Under the pieces are notes generated by a model. The model was not told where the DNA came from. It did no database searches and saw only the letters and a program-made list of their open reading frames with translations. Both the position numbers and the translations under genes were made by a program. 64,000 nucleotides of DNA from assembly GCF_017654315.1 (NCBI RefSeq), contig NZ_CP072203.1, positions 3,348,001-3,412,000 of the forward strand. Reading direction: 5' to 3'. Shown piece by piece: positions 53,703 to 64,000 of the stretch. The number at the start of each line of letters is the position of its first letter. Within the stretch, counting starts at the first letter, position 1. The stretch comes from Gordonia polyisoprenivorans (GTDB taxonomy: Bacteria > Actinomycetota > Actinomycetes > Mycobacteriales > Mycobacteriaceae).

Positions 53703-54266
53703 ATGGCGACCACCGCCGATTTCAAGAACGGCCTCGTGCTCCGCATGGACGACCAGCTCTGGCAAATCCTGGAGTTCCAGCACGTCAAGCCCGGCAAGGG
53801 CCCGGCCTTCGTGCGCACCAAGATCAAGAACATCCTGTCGGGCAAGACCGTCGACAAGACCTTCAATGCCGGGGTCAAGGTGGAGACCGCGACCGTCGAC
53901 CGTCGTGACATGACCTACCTCTACAACGACGGCACCGACTACGTCTTCATGGACGCCCAGGACTACGAGCAGTACTCGCTGGCACCGGCAACCGTCGGTG
54001 ACGGCGCCCGGTTCCTGTTGGAGAACATGACCGTGCAGGTCTCGCTCAACGACGGCACCCCGCTGTTCGTCGAGCTGCCGGTCACCGTCGAGCTCGAGGT
54101 CACCCACACCGATCCGGGCCTGCAGGGCGACCGCTCCACCGGTGGCACCAAGCCCGCCACCATGGAGACCGGCGCCGAGATCGCGGTTCCGCTGTTCATC
54201 AACACCGGCGACAAACTGAAGGTCGACTCGCGCGACGGCAGTTACCTCGGCCGCGTCAACAACTAG
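53703..54266 (+). CDS. efp: Elongation factor P
   Basis: EF-P (187 aa) rescues ribosomes stalled at polyproline. The three beta-barrel domains are intact and the ending [15 protein letters not shown] motif is standard. The tip of the loop is K32 in [12 protein letters not shown]. This PGKGP form is, from memory, the subfamily of EF-P in actinobacteria that works without a tip modification; no epmA/epmB, earP or ymfI gene is in the window. AGGAAG lies upstream of the ATG at 53703. Confidence 0.97.
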   Translation: MATTADFKNGLVLRMDDQLWQILEFQHVKPGKGPAFVRTKIKNILSGKTVDKTFNAGVKVETATVDRRDMTYLYNDGTDYVFMDAQDYEQYSLAPATVGDGARFLLENMTVQVSLNDGTPLFVELPVTVELEVTHTDPGLQGDRSTGGTKPATMETGAEIAVPLFINTGDKLKVDSRDGSYLGRVNN

Positions 54267-54280
54267 CGAGATCCCCACAC

Positions 54281-54748
54281 GTGAAGCAGCCCGGAACCCG
54301 ACACAAGGCGCGTCGCCGCGCCATCGACCTGCTGTTCGAGGCGGAAGCCAAGGCCGTCAGCCCGGCCGAACTCGTCGCCGAACGGCGGGAGCTGGTCCGT
54401 ACCGACGAGAGTGTCGGACAGATCCACCCCTACACCGCGCGGGTCATCGACGGTCTGGTGGTCGACCAGGCGCAGATCGATGCGGTCATTTCCTCGCACC
54501 TGAAGGGCTGGACCCTGGCCCGTCTGCCCGCGGTGGACCGGGCGATCCTGCGCCTGTCCACCTGGGAGTTGTTCAACGCCACCGACGTCGACCCGGTCGT
54601 CGTGGTCGACGAGGCGGTCGAACTCGCCAAGGAACTGTCCACCGACGATTCGCCCGCCTTCGTCAACGGGGTGCTGCAGACGATCGCCGACCTCGCCCCG
54701 CAGGTGCGGGCCGCGCAGGCGGCGGGTTCGGACCGCGACAACCACTGA
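54281..54748 (+). CDS. nusB: Transcription antitermination protein NusB
   Basis: NusB (155 aa) is an all-helical factor that joins NusE at boxA RNA for rRNA antitermination. The [19 protein letters not shown] start, [24 protein letters not shown] core, and [24 protein letters not shown] motif are typical. GTG at 54281, 14 bases after efp. Its last codons are part of a short direct-repeat array. Confidence 0.95.
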   Translation: MKQPGTRHKARRRAIDLLFEAEAKAVSPAELVAERRELVRTDESVGQIHPYTARVIDGLVVDQAQIDAVISSHLKGWTLARLPAVDRAILRLSTWELFNATDVDPVVVVDEAVELAKELSTDDSPAFVNGVLQTIADLAPQVRAAQAAGSDRDNH

Positions 54749-54804
54749 GCCGGCCCGGCCGAGTCCACTGAGCGGCCGAGTCCACTGAGCCGATCCGGCC
54801 GAGT
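54742..54804 (+). repeat. Three direct repeats that begin inside the nusB stop region
   Basis: Three units of the form CCACTGAG(C)…CGGCCGAGT follow in tandem: 54742–54764 (23 bases), 54765–54781 (17 bases, shorter by an internal deletion) and 54782–54804 (23 bases). The first includes the nusB stop codon (CAC TGA). They lie between nusB and the pyr promoter. Confidence 0.85.
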
Positions 54805-54832
54805 CCGGTTCGGCGCACACGATTCCGGCGTG

Positions 54833-54838
54833 TACTCT
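54833..54838 (+). promoter_or_regulatory. Probable -10 of the pyr operon (TACTCT)
   Basis: TACTCT with a TTCGGC at 54809–54814 (18-base spacing, weak -35) lies just after the repeat array and about 28 bases before the PyrR hairpin. Confidence 0.4.
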
Positions 54839-54865
54839 TGGCCGCGACAGACATCCTTTAACGAT

Positions 54866-54890
54866 CCGTCCCGTGAGGCGGAGAAGGAGG
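54866..54890 (+). promoter_or_regulatory. PyrR-binding RNA hairpin at the pyrR ribosome-binding site
   Basis: CCGTCCCGTGAGGCGG (54866–54881) can fold as a CCG/CGG and CC/GG stem with a bulged U. The upper part C-C-G-U-G-A matches the CNGNGA loop consensus of PyrR-binding loops. It abuts the Shine-Dalgarno AAGGAGG (54884–54890) of pyrR. From memory, mycobacterial PyrR represses translation by binding such an element; no antiterminator/terminator pair is visible here. Confidence 0.8.
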
Positions 54891-54895
54891 TCGGC

Positions 54896-55483
54896 GTGGT
54901 CACGCCCACCGACGGTGCACCCTCAGGTAGACGAGTTCTCCTCGACGCCGGGGACGTCTCGCGGACCATTGCCCGCGTCGCACACCAGGTGATCGAGAAG
55001 AACGCTCTCGACGCCCCCGACGCCCCGCGCGTCATCATCATCGGGATTCCCACTCGCGGAACCACTCTCGCCGACCGGCTGGCCGCCAAGATCGGCGAGT
55101 TCGCCGGACGCGACATCCCCGTCGGCTACCTCGACATCACCTTGTATCGCGACGATCTGCGCGACAAACCCCACCGCCCCCTCGAACGGACGGTGGTACC
55201 GCCCGGCGGTGTCGACCACGCGATCGTGATCCTGGTCGACGACGTCCTCTACTCCGGTCGCACGGTGCGGGCCGCCCTCGACGCCCTGCGCGACCTCGGC
55301 CGCCCCGACGCGGTGCAGCTCGCCGTCCTCATCGACCGCGGCCACCGCGAATTGCCCTTGCGCGCAGACTATGTCGGCAAGAACATTCCGACCTCACGTG
55401 ACGAGAGCGTCGCCGTGCACCTCGTCGAGCACGACGGACTCGACGAGGTCGTGTTGAGCGCGGCCGGCGCAGGGGAGCGCTGA
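54896..55483 (+). CDS. pyrR: Bifunctional pyr operon regulator / uracil phosphoribosyltransferase PyrR
   Basis: PyrR (195 aa) binds pyr mRNA in response to UMP/UTP and has UPRTase activity. The family motifs [18 protein letters not shown], the DITLYRDDL loop and the PRPP-binding [21 protein letters not shown] are present. The GTG at 54896 has an AAGGAGG with 5-base spacing; the frame is open to 54830 through the promoter and leader, which is rejected. It ends in a TGATG overlap with pyrB. Confidence 0.96.
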   Translation: MVTPTDGAPSGRRVLLDAGDVSRTIARVAHQVIEKNALDAPDAPRVIIIGIPTRGTTLADRLAAKIGEFAGRDIPVGYLDITLYRDDLRDKPHRPLERTVVPPGGVDHAIVILVDDVLYSGRTVRAALDALRDLGRPDAVQLAVLIDRGHRELPLRADYVGKNIPTSRDESVAVHLVEHDGLDEVVLSAAGAGER

Positions 55484-56433
55484 TGCGACACCTGCTGTCC
55501 ACCGAGGACCTGTCGGCGGCCGAGGCCACCGAGTTGCTCGACGAGGCCGAACGCTTCGAGCAGGCACTCGCCGGACGTGAGGTCCGCAAACTGCCGACCC
55601 TGCGCGGGCGCACCGTCATGACGGTCTTCTACGAGAACTCCACCCGCACCCGGGTGTCCTTCGAGACCGCGGGCAAATGGATGAGCGCCGACGTGATCAA
55701 CGTCTCGGCGTCGAGTTCCTCGGTCGGCAAGGGGGAGTCGCTGCGTGACACCGCGATGACCCTGCGCGCCATCGGAGCCGACGCGCTGATCGTCCGGCAT
55801 CCGGCTTCGGGTGCGGCACAACAGATCGCGCAATGGACCGAGGGACGCGACGGCATCGGCCCGTCGGTGATCAACGCCGGTGACGGCATGCACGAACACC
55901 CCACGCAGGCGCTCCTCGATGCCCTGACGTTGCGTCAGCGACTCGGCTCACTGCAGGGTCGCCGCATCGCGATCGTCGGCGACGTCCTGCACTCCCGGGT
56001 GGCCCGCTCCAACGCGCATCTGCTCTCGACCCTCGGCGCGGAGGTGGTGCTGGTGGCGCCACCGACACTGCTGCCGGTGGGCGTCGACACCTGGCCGGTC
56101 ACCGTGTCGAGCGACCTCGATGCCGAACTGCCGGCCGTCGATGCGGTGATGATGCTGCGCGTGCAGGCCGAACGCATGAACGGCGGTTTCTTCCCCAGCG
56201 CGCGCGAGTACTCGGTGCGTTACGGGCTCTCCGAGCGCCGCCTGGGACTGCTCGGTGACAAGGCGGTGATCCTGCATCCGGGACCGATGCTGCGCGGCAT
56301 GGAGATCGGCTTCTCGGTCGCCGACGCCCCCGCGGCCACCGTCCTCGAACAGGTACGCAACGGAGTCCATGTGCGGATGGCGGTGTTGTTCCGCCTGCTC
56401 GTCGGGACCGAACAGTCAGGAGTATCGCAGTGA
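55483..56433 (+). CDS. pyrB: Aspartate carbamoyltransferase, catalytic subunit
   Basis: PyrB (316 aa) forms carbamoyl-aspartate. The carbamoyl-phosphate loop [11 protein letters not shown], the [14 protein letters not shown] 80s-like loop, [12 protein letters not shown] and the aspartate-binding region [12 protein letters not shown] are intact. No pyrI is present, as expected for this group; a dihydroorotase follows immediately, coupled by GTGA. Confidence 0.97.
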   Translation: MRHLLSTEDLSAAEATELLDEAERFEQALAGREVRKLPTLRGRTVMTVFYENSTRTRVSFETAGKWMSADVINVSASSSSVGKGESLRDTAMTLRAIGADALIVRHPASGAAQQIAQWTEGRDGIGPSVINAGDGMHEHPTQALLDALTLRQRLGSLQGRRIAIVGDVLHSRVARSNAHLLSTLGAEVVLVAPPTLLPVGVDTWPVTVSSDLDAELPAVDAVMMLRVQAERMNGGFFPSAREYSVRYGLSERRLGLLGDKAVILHPGPMLRGMEIGFSVADAPAATVLEQVRNGVHVRMAVLFRLLVGTEQSGVSQ

Positions 56434-57740
56434 GCGCCCCGAGGAACATCGGAACTGTTGTCCTGCAACAGGTTCGGCCGTACGGCGAGGACACGGTCGA
56501 CGTGGCCGTCGTCGACGGGGTGATCACCGAGATCGGGACGTCGGTGACGGTGCCCGACGGAGCCGAGCGCATCGACGGTGCCGGTGCGGTGCTGCTGCCG
56601 GGTTTCGTCGACCTGCACACCCACCTGCGGGAGCCGGGCCGGGAGGACACCGAGACCATCCGCACCGGCTCGCGGGCGGCGGCGCTCGGCGGGTACACGG
56701 CGGTGTTCGCCATGGCCAACACCGATCCCGTCGCCGACAACTCGACGATCACCGACAGCGTCTGGCGGATCGGGCGCGACGTGGGTCTGGTCGACGTCCA
56801 CCCGGTCGGGGCGGTCACCGTCGGCCTGGGCGGTGAGCAACTCGCCGAGATGGGCATGATGGCGGCCGGCGTCGCGGGTGTGCGCATGTTCAGCGATGAC
56901 GGCAAATGCGTCCACGACCCGCTGATCATGCGCCGCGCCCTCGAATACGCCACCGGACTCGGCGTGCTGATCGCCCAGCATGCCGAGGAGCCGCGACTGA
57001 CCAAGGGTGCCGTCGCCCACGAGGGACCGAACGCGGCACGGCTGGGCTTGACCGGATGGCCGCGCGCCGCCGAGGAGTCGATCGTGGTGCGCGATGCGCT
57101 GCTGGCCCGCGACGCCGGGGCGCGGGTGCACATCTGTCACGCCTCCACCGAGGGCACCGTCGAGCTCGTGCGTTGGGCCAAGGAGCAGGGGATCTCCATC
57201 ACCGCCGAGGTCACCCCGCACCACCTGCTGCTCACCGACGAGCGCCTGGCCACCTATGACGCGGTCAACAAGGTGAACCCGCCGCTGCGGGAGGCCCGCG
57301 ACACCGCAGCGCTCGTGCAGGCGCTGGCCGAGGGCATCATCGACTGCGTGGCCACCGATCACGCGCCACACGCCTCGCAGGACAAATGCTGCGAATTCGC
57401 CCAGGCCAAGCCGGGCATGCTCGGGCTCGAGACGGCATTGCCGATCATCGTGGCGACCATGGTCGAACCCGGATTGCTGGACTGGCGCGGGGTCGCCCGG
57501 GTGATGAGCGAACGACCCGCGCAGATCGTCGGACTCACCGATCAGGGACGCCCCATCGCCGTCGGCGAACCGGCCAACCTGACCCTGGTCGACCCGTCCT
57601 CGCCCTGGGTGGTCCGCGGTGACGAGCTGGCCAGCCTGTCGTCGAACACGCCGTACGAGGAGATGACGATGCCCGCGCGGGTGAGCGCCACGCTGCTACG
57701 GGGTGTCGTCACTGCCCGGGACGGGCGGGCGAGCGCATGA
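56430..57740 (+). CDS. pyrC: Dihydroorotase
   Basis: PyrC (436 aa, class I) closes carbamoyl-aspartate to dihydroorotate. The metal motif is H63/H65 in [10 protein letters not shown]; later ligands are in [10 protein letters not shown] and [14 protein letters not shown]. No catalytic residue appears missing, so it should be active itself. GTGA start overlap with pyrB, ATGA overlap with the next gene. Confidence 0.97.
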   Translation: MSAPRNIGTVVLQQVRPYGEDTVDVAVVDGVITEIGTSVTVPDGAERIDGAGAVLLPGFVDLHTHLREPGREDTETIRTGSRAAALGGYTAVFAMANTDPVADNSTITDSVWRIGRDVGLVDVHPVGAVTVGLGGEQLAEMGMMAAGVAGVRMFSDDGKCVHDPLIMRRALEYATGLGVLIAQHAEEPRLTKGAVAHEGPNAARLGLTGWPRAAEESIVVRDALLARDAGARVHICHASTEGTVELVRWAKEQGISITAEVTPHHLLLTDERLATYDAVNKVNPPLREARDTAALVQALAEGIIDCVATDHAPHASQDKCCEFAQAKPGMLGLETALPIIVATMVEPGLLDWRGVARVMSERPAQIVGLTDQGRPIAVGEPANLTLVDPSSPWVVRGDELASLSSNTPYEEMTMPARVSATLLRGVVTARDGRASA

Positions 57741-58303
57741 GTGAGATCTTCCTCGACCTGATCATCGTGATCGTCGTGTTGGCCGCGTGGCTGGCGCTGG
57801 TGGCCCTGTTGCTGCGGGGCTGGCGCAATCGAGGCCGACGCCAGGCCGAGGCGATCGGCGAGATCCCGGGCTTCCCCGACGATCCGGGTGCTGCGCTCCT
57901 CGGCCCGGATTCCGGACTCTATCTCGGCGCCACACTCGCCCCGAGCTGGCAGAACCGGGTCGCCGTCGGCGATTTCGGCGATCGCGCCGCCGCCGACATC
58001 TCCGCGTTCACCGACGGTATCGGCATCGAGCGCGCCGGCGCCTCCACGATCTGGATTCCGCGGTCGTCGATCACCGCGATCCGGACCGAGAACGGCCATG
58101 CCGGAAAGGTGATGGGCCGCGGCGGTGTGCTGGTGATCCGGTGGACGCTGCCGTCGGGAACCGAGATCGACTCCGGCTTCCGCGCCGACGACAAGGCCGT
58201 CTACCCCCCGTGGATCGCCGAATTCTCCGCGGCACCGGCCGATTCCGAGACCCCGGCCCACACTGAGACATTGACCGATAGCGAACAGGGGAAAGATCAA
58301 TGA
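57737..58303 (+). CDS. PH-like-domain membrane protein of the pyr operon
   Basis: The 188-residue protein has one N-terminal transmembrane helix (about 6–28, [19 protein letters not shown]), a basic stop (RGWRNRGRR) and a cytoplasmic beta-rich domain of the bacterial PH-like type ([43 protein letters not shown]), followed by an acidic Thr/Glu tail. A homologue occupies the same position (between pyrC and carA) in mycobacteria (from memory). Its function is unknown; the strict coupling suggests a link to pyrimidine metabolism or simply operon retention. Confidence 0.83.
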   Translation: MSEIFLDLIIVIVVLAAWLALVALLLRGWRNRGRRQAEAIGEIPGFPDDPGAALLGPDSGLYLGATLAPSWQNRVAVGDFGDRAAADISAFTDGIGIERAGASTIWIPRSSITAIRTENGHAGKVMGRGGVLVIRWTLPSGTEIDSGFRADDKAVYPPWIAEFSAAPADSETPAHTETLTDSEQGKDQ

Positions 58304-59468
58304 CCGCAGCGGTTCTGGTGCTCGAGAACGGTCAGGTGTTCTCCGGGCAGCCCTACGGAGCCACCGGCGAGACACTCGGTGAGGCCGTGTTCTGCACCGC
58401 GATGACCGGATATCAGGAGACGCTGACCGACCCGAGCTATCACCGCCAGATCGTGGTCGCGACCGCACCGCAGATCGGCAACACCGGTTGGAACCCCGAG
58501 GACGGCGAATCGACCGGCAGCGCCGGGAGCGACGGCATCGACGGTGACTCCGGCAAGATCTGGGTGGCCGGTTACGCGATCCGCAATCCCGCACGGCGCG
58601 TGTCGAATTGGCGGGCCACGACGAGCCTCGAGGAGGAACTCGTCCGCCAGGGTGTGGTCGGCATCGCGGGTATCGACACCCGCACCGTCGTGCGCGTGCT
58701 GCGTGATCACGGATCGATGCGGGCCGGGGTGTTCTCCGGTCCGGCGCTCGCCTCCACCGAGGAGATGCTCGGCCGCGTGCGCAGCCAGCCGTCGATGAAG
58801 GGCGCCGACCTCGCCGGGGAGGTGTCCACCGACCGGGGCTACCTCGTCGAGCCCGCGCAGCAGGCGCGACTGACCGTCGCCGCCATCGATCTGGGTATCA
58901 AGACCAACACCCCTCGGATGTTCGCCCAGCGCGGCGTGGCGGTGCACGTGTTGCCCTCCGACACGTCCTTCGCGGCCATCCGCGAACTCCGGCCCGACGG
59001 GGTGTTCTTGTCCAACGGTCCCGGCGACCCGGCGACCGCCGATGCCGCCGTCGCACTGACCCGCGAGGTCCTCGGAGCGGATCTGCCGCTGTTCGGGATC
59101 TGCTTCGGTAACCAGATCCTCGGACGAGCCCTGGGCCGCTCCACCTACAAGATGACCTTCGGGCACCGCGGGATCAACATCCCGGTCATCGACCACGCCA
59201 CCGGCACGGTGTCGATCACCTCCCAGAACCACGGGTTCGCCCTCGAGGGGGAGGCCGGCGAGGAGTTCGACACCGATTTCGGCCGGGCCCGCGTCAGCCA
59301 CACCTGCGCCAACGACGGAACCGTCGAGGGCGTCGAATTGCTCTCGGGCCGTGCGTTTTCGGTGCAATACCATCCCGAGGCCGCGGCCGGACCCCATGAC
59401 GCCGCGTATCTCTTCGACAAATTCGTCACCCTGCTCGAGGGTGACCGCGCCAACGGAACGAGGGCCTG

Positions 59469-59469
<1 letters not shown>
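58300..59469 (+). CDS. carA: Carbamoyl-phosphate synthase small (glutaminase) subunit
   Basis: CarA (389 aa) hydrolyses glutamine to feed ammonia to CarB. The N-terminal domain ([17 protein letters not shown]) is followed by the class I amidotransferase with nucleophile C268 ([12 protein letters not shown]) and H358/E360 (QYHPEAA). An acidic Ser/Gly insert (about 67–84) is slightly longer than in enterobacteria. ATGA overlap upstream, TGATG downstream. Confidence 0.97.
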
Positions 59470-62815
<3,346 letters not shown>

Positions 62816-62819
<4 letters not shown>

Positions 62820-63637
62820 CCGGATTCGGTCCCCGTTTCCGCACCGCCGTCACCGCACGGGGGCGGCTGTGCGCGGGGATCGACCCGCACGTCGAACTCC
62901 TCGAATCCTGGGGTCTCGGAGCCGACCCGGCCGGGCTGGACCGCTTCGCCGACATCTGTATCGAGGCGTTCGGGTCGGTGGCGGCGGTCGTCAAACCGCA
63001 GGTGGCGTTCTTCGAGCCGTTCGGCGCGGCCGGCCTGGCGACCCTCGAACGGGTCATCGCCGGATGTCGCGACGCCGGGGCGCTCGTGCTCGCCGACGCC
63101 AAACGCGGTGACATCGGATCGACGATGGCCGCCTACGCGCGAGCGTGGCTCGACGATTCGTCGCCGCTGGCCTCCGACGCGGTCACCGTCTCCCCGTACC
63201 TCGGATTCGGTTCCCTCGCACCGGCTCTCGACGCGGCACGCCCGGCCGGGCGGGGCGTGTTCGTCCTCGCCCGCACCTCCAACCCGGAGGGTGCGTCGGT
63301 GCAACTGGCCGATGCCGACGGGCGAACGGTGGGGCAGCGGATCGTCGACGCGGCCGCCGCGGTCAACACCGACGGCGCGGGCACGGTGGGCGTGGTGGTC
63401 GGTGCGACCCGTGCGCACGGCCTCGATCTCACCGCACTCGCCGGTCCCGTCCTGGCCCCGGGCCTCGGCGCCCAGGGCGCACGCGCCGAGGATCTCGGTT
63501 CGGTCTTCGCCGAGGCCGACCTCGACTGGCTGCTGCCGGCGAGTTCACGCGGGGTGCTGCGCGCCGGCCCCGACATCGGCGCGTTGCGCGCGTCGTTCGA
63601 GGCCGCGCGTGATGAGGTGGAATCAGCGCTGTCGTGA
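62816..63637 (+). CDS. pyrF: Orotidine 5'-phosphate decarboxylase
   Basis: PyrF (273 aa) makes UMP. It is the longer actinobacterial type: [34 protein letters not shown], the catalytic [13 protein letters not shown] (Asp-Lys-Asp) and [15 protein letters not shown]. The GTG at 62816 sits in a GTGA overlap with carB. It closes the coupled chain from pyrR to pyrF, in which every junction overlaps. Confidence 0.96.
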
Positions 63638-63659
63638 GGCCGGCGCCCGAGGAGGCCGC

Positions 63660-64000
63660 ATGAACCGGACCATCAGCGTCGTGGTCGTCGACGATCACCC
63701 GTTCTTCCGGGACGGCCTGTCGCGAGGATTGTCGGCCAGCGGTCGCATCCGGGTGGTCGGGGAGGCCGGGGATGCGCGGTCGGGGATCGCCACGATCGGC
63801 GAACTGCAGCCCGACGTCGCCGTCGTCGACTACCAGATGCCCGGCATGACGGGTATCGATCTCGTCCACGCGGTGACCCGGGACGGAGTCTCCACCAGGG
63901 TGCTGCTGCTTTCGGCGGTCACCGATTCGGTGGTCGTGTTCGACGCGCTGCGCGAGGGTGCGGCGGGCTACATGTCGAAGGACGCCGACCGCGACGCCAT
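63660..64000 (+). CDS. NarL/FixJ-type response regulator, N-terminal part (cut by window end)
   Basis: The first 113 residues of a receiver domain are visible, with the acidic pair D11/D12, phosphoacceptor D57 (VAVVDYQMPGM), S85 and K107 (GYMSKDA). The sequence VVVVDDHPFFRDGLSRGL and the spacing are those of NarL/LuxR-type regulators; the C-terminal HTH lies beyond the window. GAGGAGG lies four bases before the ATG at 63660. A sensor kinase may follow. It starts 22 bases after pyrF. Confidence 0.85.
   Translation, partial: MNRTISVVVVDDHPFFRDGLSRGLSASGRIRVVGEAGDARSGIATIGELQPDVAVVDYQMPGMTGIDLVHAVTRDGVSTRVLLLSAVTDSVVVFDALREGAAGYMSKDADRDA

Noticed and set aside
54830..54895. Longer pyrR start at 54830
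   Set aside because: The extension would run through the -10 element and the PyrR-binding hairpin; GTG 54896 has a strong ribosome-binding site.

Overview
The window is GC-rich, densely packed actinobacterial chromosome. Gene content and order match the Mycobacteriales, most likely a Gordonia-like organism (Rhodococcus or Williamsia cannot be excluded by eye). From memory, the order pdxS–tesB–pdxT–yebC–ruvCAB–yajC–secDF–lipoprotein–apt–rel–ppiB–glyoxalase–hisS–aspS–(transglutaminase/ATP-grasp)–rarA–alaS–ruvX–mltG–aroE–pilD-like–aroCKB–pepQ–efp–nusB–pyrR/B/C–carA/B–pyrF follows the Mycobacterium tuberculosis blocks Rv2609c to Rv2533c and Rv1379 to Rv1385. Starts are often GTG, and many neighbours overlap by 4 bases (ATGA or GTGA) or 1 base (TGATG), which indicates translationally coupled operons. 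I see no rRNA, tRNA, transposase, phage gene or CRISPR array, and no gene-free stretch longer than 300 bases.

Region by region. (1) 1–6.5 kb: the tail of a LemA-like protein, then PLP synthase (pdxS, pdxT) with the thioesterase tesB. A three-gene signalling insert (PP2C phosphatase, FHA protein, small LuxR-type regulator preceded by an array of palindromes) lies inside this cluster. yebC follows. (2) 6.5–9.6 kb: a P-loop-less uridine-kinase-like gene on the minus strand faces ruvCAB, which carries a LexA/SOS box. (3) 9.8–16.6 kb: the protein-export auxiliaries yajC–secD–secF, a peptide-binding lipoprotein, apt and a HEAT-repeat protein. (4) 16.7–27.2 kb: the stringent-response enzyme Rel, a membrane-anchored cyclophilin, an MBL-fold hydrolase, hisS, two minus-strand zinc peptidases and aspS, separated by clear hairpin terminators. 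(5) 27.4–34.6 kb: a tightly coupled three-gene operon (transglutaminase+DUF2126; circularly permuted ATP-grasp+alpha-E; second transglutaminase). This predicted amide-bond or peptide-modification system is the best candidate for undescribed biology here. (6) 34.7–41.5 kb: a phosphotransferase, rarA, then an accessory patch with two convergent overlapping MFS transporters, an XRE/MmyB-type regulator and an OsmC protein. (7) 41.6–54.8 kb: alaS (with an in-frame 36-bp tandem duplication), ruvX, mltG, aroE, a prepilin-peptidase-like protein, aroCKB, an unknown 185-residue protein, a four-helix membrane protein, pepQ, efp and nusB. (8) 54.8–64 kb: the pyrimidine operon pyrR–pyrB–pyrC–(PH-like membrane protein)–carA–carB–pyrF behind a PyrR-binding RNA hairpin that sits right at the pyrR ribosome-binding site. 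A NarL-type response regulator is cut by the window end.

Most of the window is housekeeping: cofactor B6, recombination repair, secretion, (p)ppGpp metabolism, tRNA charging, shikimate and pyrimidine synthesis. Start sites were chosen by Shine-Dalgarno sequences, overlap with the upstream stop, and remembered family N-termini. Alternatives are stated in the entries.
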